Positions 62,710-64,000 of a DNA stretch of 64,000 bases are shown piece by piece. The notes under the pieces were generated by a model. That model saw nothing but the letters and a program-made list of their open reading frames with translations. It searched no databases and had not been told where the DNA came from. A program made the position numbers and the translations under genes. Every line of letters starts with the position of its first letter. Position 1 is the first letter of the stretch. This stretch comes from Bradyrhizobium sp. sGM-13. GTDB lineage: Bacteria; Pseudomonadota; Alphaproteobacteria; Rhizobiales; Xanthobacteraceae. The DNA lies in the NCBI RefSeq assembly GCF_018398875.1, contig NZ_JAGWDK010000015.1:115087-179086 (forward strand), in the 5' to 3' direction.

Positions 62710-62994
62710 ATGATGCTCACGCACGGACGCTTCATCAGTTACGAGTACGACAGGATGGTGGTGCTGTTCTCGATGCTCGACGGCAACAGGGAGATCCCTT
62801 GCGCGGTCTCGACCTCCGCCATGGATGAGCTGGATGGTGTGGTGCGCGCGAGAGCGGGCCAGCGTGAGGGGCAATTCATGCGGTTGCGCGAGCGCATCGA
62901 GGCGTGCGCAGCCGACAAATATCGGGCGACCGAGTTCGAGGGCACGCCGCCCGGAATTGTCCTGCGCAGCATCGATTTCCGAAAGCTGCGATAA
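62710..62994 (+). CDS. DUF1488-like protein
   Basis: A 94-residue protein with FISYEYDRMVVLFSMLDGNR and IPCAVSTSAMDELDG, the pattern of DUF1488. Members are small and of unknown function. Two adjacent ATGs are possible. Confidence 0.75.
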   Translation: MMLTHGRFISYEYDRMVVLFSMLDGNREIPCAVSTSAMDELDGVVRARAGQREGQFMRLRERIEACAADKYRATEFEGTPPGIVLRSIDFRKLR

Positions 62995-63268
62995 GACCGC
63001 GCGGCTCGCCGCGGCACATGAGGAAGTGCTGCTGTCGGGGTTAGCGACCGCTCCATGCGCTCGGCAGCACGCAAACGAACGCCCGCTGGCAGATCCGATG
63101 GACGCGGTTCATCTACATCGTTTCCCGCAGCCGACGCGAAAGTTTCTAAGAGCTTCGGACTAGCCATAGGGTGGCTCAAGCCCCATATTACTAGTATCAC
63201 TGATCGTAAAAAGGCTTCAGTGACTGAGAGACCGTAACGTGCTCCCGCCGCCCAACAGGAGGGAGCCC
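62995..63268. other. Intergenic region with no recognised feature
   Basis: About 275 bases. No tRNA, hairpin terminator or repeat unit could be identified. It may hold the promoter of the zinc-ribbon-like gene at 63269. Confidence 0.35.
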
Positions 63269-63523
63269 ATGAATTCGATCATCTATCCATTGCATTTTCA
63301 GCGAAGGTTCGAGCGCCGCTGGGCTTCTAGAATGGTCAGCGAGCCGCGCCGCTCTCCATCACGAGGGACCAATACCTGCAACTGCGGACAACTTGTCACT
63401 GCCCCGGTCAGTTCAACCTATTTGCCCACGGGCGTTGTCAACGAATGGCGGTGTTCCGCTTGCGGCAACAACTGGGAGACGATTGCTGATCCCGGCGCGG
63501 GCTCAACGAAGCCAGCTCAATGA
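63269..63523 (+). CDS. Small zinc-ribbon-like protein
   Basis: An 84-residue protein with a basic N-terminal half and two knuckles, TCNCGQL and RCSACGNN, that could bind zinc. AGGAGGGAG precedes the ATG. Function unknown. Confidence 0.65.
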   Translation: MNSIIYPLHFQRRFERRWASRMVSEPRRSPSRGTNTCNCGQLVTAPVSSTYLPTGVVNEWRCSACGNNWETIADPGAGSTKPAQ

Positions 63524-63654
63524 GCCATTGGCCTGCCTTGTGCTCGGCAGAGGCGGCGCGGCGGTGACCGAGGCCGCCCCATAAAGGCGGCTCTGATACA
63601 ACAGCGAAAGAGCGCAGCGATTCGCACGGCTCGGCCTGAAGCAAGGAGGCTCTT

Positions 63655-63855
63655 GTGAAAGGCAATATATTCAACAGCAAGGGTAGTCACGTCGGTGTTA
63701 TAGTGGGTCGAGAAATTTTCGACCGTAATGGTACGAAGCTATATGACCTCAAAGGGATCAACATCTACCGGCTGTCCGAGTTGATTGGTCATCTAAATGA
63801 CGCGAGCGGTTCGGACAAGCGGCTCGATAAAGCGACCGACCGCTTGTTCACGTAG
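63655..63855 (+). CDS. Conserved hypothetical 66-residue protein
   Basis: Starts with GTG after AAGGAGG. The product begins MKGNIFNSKGSHVGVIVGRE, has DRNGTKLYDLKGINIYRLS and ends in a charged helix. The short glycine-containing beta pattern suggests a small folded domain of unknown role. Confidence 0.65.
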   Translation: MKGNIFNSKGSHVGVIVGREIFDRNGTKLYDLKGINIYRLSELIGHLNDASGSDKRLDKATDRLFT

Positions 63856-64000
63856 TCTCCCCCAGGCGCGGACTGTGGATGGAGCACCACGCCGAATGTC
63901 CGATAAGGGTCGAGGCTGTGTAAAAACGCGGACTTATGGTTGGGCAGCCCGACGAGCTGGCCTTGCAGCCTGTCTCATGCTCGGATCGCTTCGATCAATC

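Overview
The window reads as chromosome of an alphaproteobacterium of the Bradyrhizobium/Rhodopseudomonas group. The basis is high GC, rhizobial-type RpoD, GreA, CarA, CarB and DnaG sequences, many small exported proteins typical of that group, and several families of dispersed palindromic repeats. Assignments come from reading the sequence and from family knowledge. No database search was run.

Layout. 1-6.5 kb holds the first codons of an unidentified gene, then greA and carB (minus strand), an unusual tRNA-Cys-like gene, a methyltransferase and dps. 6.7-19.9 kb is an almost entirely minus-strand block of exported or envelope proteins: a porin-like protein, a HlyD-type adaptor, a HupE/UreJ-like membrane protein, a PpiC-type isomerase, DUF3604, HdeA-like, DUF2092, two DUF1254/DUF1214 proteins and two small proteins sharing one motif. 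20.4-24 kb has a cupin, a PaaI thioesterase, carA and a YqeY-type gene. carA and carB are therefore split by about 17 kb. 24-28.8 kb looks catabolic: a Rieske-FAD reductase, an acyl-CoA synthetase, a MarR regulator and two small proteins. A decayed second copy of the synthetase follows.

29-35 kb contains an ArsR-SRPBCC-SRPBCC operon with a palindromic operator, an LVIVD-repeat secreted protein, a LysE exporter, an N-formylglutamate amidohydrolase, a gamma-glutamylcyclotransferase-like protein and a chlorite-dismutase-family protein. 35.6-40.8 kb is the dnaG-rpoD locus. Its dnaG is complete but of clearly lower GC, and it is followed by an in-frame remnant of a second, high-GC dnaG tail, which looks like xenologous replacement of an essential gene.

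41-53.5 kb includes an MFS exporter, a winged-helix regulator fused to a hydrolase domain that has lost its catalytic triad, an orphan Bug-type binding protein with a likely frameshift in its signal peptide, a GH79-like glycosidase, a cold-shock protein next to a fatty-acid desaturase, two MltB-like transglycosylases, an SDR, an orphan receiver and a second LysE exporter. 53.6-64 kb has a lysine-rich micro-protein, a diguanylate cyclase, an amidase, a repeat-flanked broken GIY-YIG gene, a DMT exporter, a comF-grxC-nitrilase-DUF1178 operon, a methyltransferase and a run of small conserved proteins.

The strongest leads are the dnaG replacement, the envelope block, the atypical tRNA, the dead-hydrolase regulator and the repeat-bounded GIY-YIG gene. 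No prophage, integrase, insertion sequence, CRISPR array or rRNA was seen.
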